64,000 nucleotides of DNA from Gimesia algae (GTDB taxonomy: Bacteria > Planctomycetota > Planctomycetia > Planctomycetales > Planctomycetaceae). The translations under genes were made by a program, and so were the position numbers. The stretch spans positions 4,061,677-4,125,676 of the forward strand of contig NZ_CP036343.1 in assembly GCF_007746795.1 (NCBI RefSeq), given 5' to 3'. A model generated the notes under the pieces. The model made no database searches and was not told the origin of the DNA. It saw nothing but the letters and a program-made list of their open reading frames with translations. Shown piece after piece: positions 60,111 to 64,000 of this stretch (the first letter of the stretch is position 1; each line of letters starts with the position of its first letter).

Positions 60111-60452
60111 AACAACTGCGAGCTATCCAAACAACAAGGAAAGAAAAACAACCCTGTTCGCCAGACTCAATTTTTCACTGCTGTTGAATGTCAAATAATG
60201 CCAATGACAGCCACTCCGCTCACTCCCAAAACACTCCCAGCGGCTTATCACTCCATTCCAAGCAGCTTGTATTATAGGTTTCACGAGTATGAGCCCACCG
60301 ACTTCGGAACCGGAGGCAATCAGATACTTAGTCGGGTGTGGAGTTATTTCTGGGATTGAATTAGCTTTCGTCGAAATTACCTAAACTGACCTTCATAAGC
60401 CTTGATACAGTTTTTTTAGGCAAGTCAAAATACGGGCTGGTTTACACTCTCA
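60111..60452. other. Intergenic stretch at the right side of the accessory genes
   Basis: No convincing gene. No copy of the tRNA-Leu 3' end was seen here, so an element boundary cannot be placed from sequence repeats. Confidence 0.4.
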
Positions 60453-61985
60453 CTATTCAGAATCGATAAGTGGTAAGCCGAGGTCATCTCGAACGCGATT
60501 GGCATCTTCCAGAGTGATGTGATAGAGATAGATTGAGTAACCAGTCATAGCCACGGGTTTGAAGTATTTCAAAAAGTAATCATTCGAACCTTCCCGTGCA
60601 TGCAACATGTGAATACTGATTGCATACCAGCCCGGTTGTGGTCCACATTTTTGGGCATCAAAGATCGGATCCTGAGAAGCTAATATTTTTTTTCCCGGTC
60701 CCGGAGGAGGTTGAGAAGCTTTGATCCCCAAATGAACCGGTTTGACAAGGCCATGACACAATACATGCAATGGTCTTGCTTCAGGAGGAGCAGCATACCA
60801 TTTTTTTAAATACAACATGACCTGTCCCCAGTCGATGTTAGCGTCAATAAGATACCAGTGACCTCCCTTGGGGCCCCCGCTATTTCGTTGAAATATGACA
60901 TACTGTGAGGATAAACAAACAAACTGCTACCAACCGACCAGAGTAATGCTGCACTCATCGGAATTGAGATTATCCACTGGCGGAATTTGATGGATTGAGC
61001 TACCTTGCTGATGAAAATGAATAAGAAAGGAAAAGAGGGAAGTACATATCGCAAGTATCGACTGAAACCGGTTTGTGAACTCACAAATAAAAAAATAGTT
61101 GCCGCTGGCAATAGCAACACAAGTTCATTTCTCCAGGAGGATCTATAATGTCGATTAAAAAAAGTCAATCCCATAGCCAGTAGAAACAGTCCCCATGTTC
61201 CCAGCGGCACTTTCATCATCAGTGCATAGAGGTAATAATACCCCCCACCCTTTTTCCACTCACCATTCAGGTATGACCATTTTTTTAATTCAAAGTCGAC
61301 CTTTTGCAGGTCGATACCTCTCAAGTAATTTTTTGGAAACGGAACGGGAATTTTTCCCATCCAACTCCCGGTAAAGCGATTACCTCCTCCATTTTCGTCT
61401 ACAACGGATTCATTCCCGGCCAGTGTCCGGCTTACAAATGTGTAATCTTCAATTGGCTTGAAAGAGCCTTCGAATCCGTAACCTAAATTCAGCACATAGA
61501 CCCCCAATAGAATGATCACGGCTAATTGCACAATCTGCTTTTTACAGCTTTCCATATTTGAATCGAGACGCTGACGCCAGATCCAGCAAGCCCAGGAAAG
61601 AGGCCATAGTCCGAGCAAAATAATCCAAGTCATTTTAGTAAGTAGAACCAGTCCCAATACCAGTCCTGCAAATGCTGCTCGTCACCATGTTGGTTCTTTC
61701 AACCAGAGCCAGAATACGTAGCAACCTGTCACCCCCAAAGCAGTCGCGCCAGTGTCTGGAGTAATTGTTGATCCCCAAGCAATCACATTTGGTGAAAAGC
61801 ACCAGAGAATGAGCAAGGAATCCGGAGGATGTTCCGTAAAGCTCCCTTGACCAGCGATAGCACACATAGCCTCCCAAAATGCTGAATGGAATACAGGCCC
61901 AGCGAGCTAACGTGAAATACCAAAATGCCTGTGGTCCATTTACCTTGATAAAAGCTGTGCCAACAGACTGACATGATACCATGAC
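60453..61985 (-). pseudogene. Broken family 39/ArnT-like membrane glycosyltransferase
   Basis: The pieces add up to one protein. FWYFTLARWACIPFSILGGYVCYRWSRELYG changes frame near 61790 into WCFSPNVIAWGSTITPDTGATALGV and WLWLKEPTW. An in-frame TGA follows near 61685, then GLVLGLVLLTKMTW and many membrane helices to about 60876. A shift in the run GCGGGGGCCCC leads to IDANIDWGQVMLYLKKWYA and the end. Its N-terminus is cut by the IS110-type element at 61986. Confidence 0.8.
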
Positions 61986-63284
61986 CGCCGTGTCAAGCCT
62001 CCTCCTTAAAACGTTAAGATGAGTGTTCCGGTTATCCATGATCTGAACATTCTACAAAGGAGGCAAATCCATGCGGCACATTGGTATCGATCTTCATCGG
62101 AGGACGGTTGTCATGTCGGCGGTCAATGATTCTGGAGAAGTTGTCTCTCCTGTGACAATCGAGTGTCAGAACACAAATGCCATTCTAGAATTTCTGCAAC
62201 CACTCAAACCGTTCCGGGCGGTTATCGAGTCTACTGCGACCTATCGCTGGCTTTATCAATTGCTCTCTGAGGAAGGAACCATTCTGTTGGCCCATCCTGC
62301 GAAATTACGCTTGATGATTCAACGACGAGCCAAAACAGATCGTCTGGACTGTCAACTCCTGGCGAACCTGCTACGGATTAACCAGATCCCACTCTCCTAC
62401 ATCCCCCAGACGATTATCAGCAACTGAGAGAAATCACACGCCACCGCACCCGACTGGCCCGTGACAGAGCTCAGATCAAGATTGGTTTACGCGCATTATT
62501 GGCGCGTAATAACCGGGACGCCCCCTATCGAATCCCTTTTGGTCCTCGAGGGATCAAATGGTTCCGGGATCAATCGTTTTCGTCCATTGACAATCTGATC
62601 CGTGATGAGCTAATCACTCGGCTTGATCACTTTACAGAGCAAATTACTGTGATTGATCAGCAACTGGAAGAACTACGAGTATCCTTTCCTCAGGTAGAAG
62701 CATTACTCAATATTCACGGAATCGGACTGTATACGACTCTGGTTATTGTCGCCGAACAGGGGGAAGTCGAACGATTTCGCTCTGCGAAACAAGTAGGGGC
62801 TTATGCAGGATTGACATCGAAAGTGAATCTATCGGGAGGTCACTGTTATTATGGCTCCATTACCAGGCAAGGACCTCCCTGGTTACGTTGGGTTCTGACC
62901 GGAGTAGCGATTCACGTGATTCGGCGCGATGTTCCCTTGAAAAGGTTTTATACCCGAATTCGTAAACGATCTGGAGCCAAGAAAGCCCGGGTTGCTGTAC
63001 CTCGCAAACTCGCGGAGATTTCCTGGAAACGATTATTCCGTTGGCAGACTGAGCATTCAGTACAGCCGGTTTGAAAGAGAGAAGAGATAAATTACACGAA
63101 AGCAGTGAGTTCGGCCCGCGAAGGGGGCTGGTGAGAAATACTCTGTACCGGTGACGTGAATGGGCGGCTCACTGATTGAATTGTAATCTGCGCGACGGCG
63201 TTCAGCCGGACGGCGCGAATGGGTGCCTATATCCGCGTAAATTTAAAATCGAGAAAACAATTGAAACGGAGGCTTGACACGGCG
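61986..63284 (+). mobile_element. IS110-family element (IS1111-like ends), about 1.3 kb
   Basis: CGCCGTGTCAAGCCTCC (61986-62002) and its exact reverse complement (63268-63284) form 17-bp ends. A DEDD transposase, broken by a frameshift, lies between. The IS1111 subgroup has such subterminal inverted repeats. Confidence 0.75.
62071..63074 (+). pseudogene. IS110-family transposase, frameshifted
   Basis: IGIDLHRRTVV (first Asp), AVIESTATYRW and KTDRLDCQLLANLL (DEDD motifs) run to a TGA near 62427. The reading continues in another frame (the run YQQLREITRHRTRLARDRAQIK) to IHGIGLYTTLVIVAEQGE, AYAGLTSKVNLSGG and the end. A single-base loss in the CCCC run near 62409 explains the shift. Confidence 0.85.
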
Positions 63285-63363
63285 TAGTCATGGGTGCCCC
63301 CTTTAACCGAAACCAGAGCTTGATATACAATTCAGGTTTCTGGACCATTAAAAGGAGGCGATT

Positions 63364-63642
63364 ATGCCCACGAAACGTCATTCATCCGAACAGATTATTT
63401 CTAAACTTCGGGAAGCCGAGATTCACCTCTCCCAGGGGATGACCATTCCCTTGATGTGCAAGAAACTGGGAATCCATCAGCAGACCTATTACAAATGGCG
63501 TCGTGAATATGGTGGGCTGCGGATGGATCAGGCCAAACGTTTGAAAGAACTCGAAAAAGAGAACAACCGTCTCAAAAAGTTACTGGCAGAATCAGAACTG
63601 GATAAATCGATTCTGAGGGAAGCTGCCTCGGGAAACTTCTAA
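63364..63642 (+). CDS. IS3-family transposase OrfA, OrfB missing
   Basis: 92 residues. HTH (SSEQIISKLREAEIHLSQGMTIPLMCKKLGIHQQTYYKWRREYGG) and a leucine-zipper-like tail (KRLKELEKENNRLKKLLAESELDKSIL), the usual OrfA of IS3-type elements. GGAGG precedes the ATG. The integrase-like OrfB that should follow is absent, so this is a remnant. Confidence 0.88.
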   Translation: MPTKRHSSEQIISKLREAEIHLSQGMTIPLMCKKLGIHQQTYYKWRREYGGLRMDQAKRLKELEKENNRLKKLLAESELDKSILREAASGNF

Positions 63643-63833
63643 GCCCGTCGAAACGGAGCAAGGCAGTGAATTTCGTACGGGATTCTATAGGAAGGGATCA
63701 AGTCTCAGAATGCAAGGTCATTAATTAACAAAATCTCTCATATTTCGTATGGATCAAAAAACGGGAGGGATGTCAAAGTCTATGTTTTTCCAGTAATGCA
63801 CTCTTTACCGCATAGTATTAATCGCATGAAAAA
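63643..63833. other. Short intergenic stretch
   Basis: It holds the ragged end of the IS3 remnant and AT-rich sequence. No gene is seen. Confidence 0.4.
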
Positions 63834-64000
63834 TCATGATCGTAGGAGAACGGCAATTGAGTGACTGCCGACGTCATAATAAGGGGTTTCCAAAGTTATT
63901 GATGGTTTCTCAACAATATCTTCGGGTGTATCGAGCGATGTATCTATCACTCTCATCCATTGACCTGCAAAGCCTTCGTGGATCCCAAACTTTAATGTTT
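63834..64000 (-). CDS. glgX: GlgX-type glycogen debranching enzyme, C-terminus only
   Basis: 55 codons from the right edge to a TGA at 63834-63836. WMRVIDTSLDTPEDI, then YYDVGSHSIAVLL match the conserved end of isoamylase-type glycogen debranching enzymes (W-x-RVxDT-x-x-x-x-P-x-D and Y-x-V-x-x-RS-x-x-L, here with S-HS). The rest is outside the window. It is chromosomal context to the right of the insertion sequences. Confidence 0.7.
   Translation of the reverse strand, partial: TLKFGIHEGFAGQWMRVIDTSLDTPEDIVEKPSITLETPYYDVGSHSIAVLLRS

Noticed and set aside
59886..60359. 157-residue plus-strand open frame
   Set aside because: It lies antisense to element B and the start of the 59660-59893 gene and has no protein-like pattern.
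1..64000. CRISPR array, retron or rRNA operon
   Set aside because: No regularly spaced direct repeats, no Cas or reverse transcriptase genes and no rRNA sequence were seen.

Overview
The window looks like a chromosomal segment of a planctomycete, probably Gimesia or a relative. The evidence is a DUF1559 prepilin-like protein, a DUF1501 fragment, a Ycf48-like repeat protein, BlaI/M56 regulator pairs and moderate GC, with few strong Shine-Dalgarno sites. Two partial genes mark chromosomal sequence at the edges: a Ycf48/BNR-repeat secreted protein on the left (minus strand) and the C-terminus of a GlgX-type glycogen debranching enzyme on the right (minus strand).

Most of what lies between reads as accessory DNA. 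A tRNA-Leu(GAG) gene at 3.05 kb is followed within 140 bp by a tyrosine recombinase whose gene points toward it, the usual layout of an element integrated at a tRNA. The element carries small minus-strand genes (excisionase-like HTH protein, two paralogous small proteins, zinc-ribbon proteins). It also carries two separate pairs of a replication-relaxation protein with a TraG/VirD4-like ATPase (6.9-11.1 kb and 25.9-29.4 kb), a Toprim primase-like protein (29.5 kb), and a plasmid-like replication module at 55.9-58.5 kb (tandem winged-helix protein, coiled-coil partner, TGTCA-rich repeats). No relaxase of a known MOB class, VirB4 or mating-channel gene is visible.

Cargo falls into blocks. (a) 15.5-22.1 kb is a GC-rich block: SMR-like membrane protein, an aldehyde-dehydrogenase-like protein with a tail resembling class I lysyl-tRNA synthetase, sensor kinase, receiver, HD hydrolase, TrmB-like regulator and methyltransferase; its style resembles Patescibacteria. 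(b) 23-25.8 kb holds an XRE regulator with its operator, a methylase-like protein and a ParE/RelE toxin-antitoxin pair. (c) 32.5-37 kb holds a SulP transporter and a MerR regulator divergent from a CopZ-MerT-MerP fusion. (d) 37.5-42.6 kb holds a BlaI-operator-controlled DUF1559/BlaI/BlaR cluster and an LTA-synthase-like sulfatase. (e) 46.6-55 kb holds a complete heavy-metal RND efflux operon with its own two-component system. Insertion sequences (IS5-type with CTAG duplication, intact IS66 with 8-bp duplication, broken IS110 and IS3) and a 111-bp MITE-like hairpin are scattered through it.

The least explained part is noncoding. Three minus-strand elements (22.8, 59.2 and 60.05 kb) share an architecture ending in a GGCGAGCAA loop and lie upstream of small genes with pyrimidine-rich leaders. 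A second pair of elements (5.46 and 6.25 kb) is nearly identical and has a compensatory base-pair change. An approximately 0.8-kb region (7.88-8.7 kb) is full of hairpins, includes a 19-bp perfect inverted repeat and ends in a minus-strand intrinsic terminator. These are the best candidates for something undescribed.
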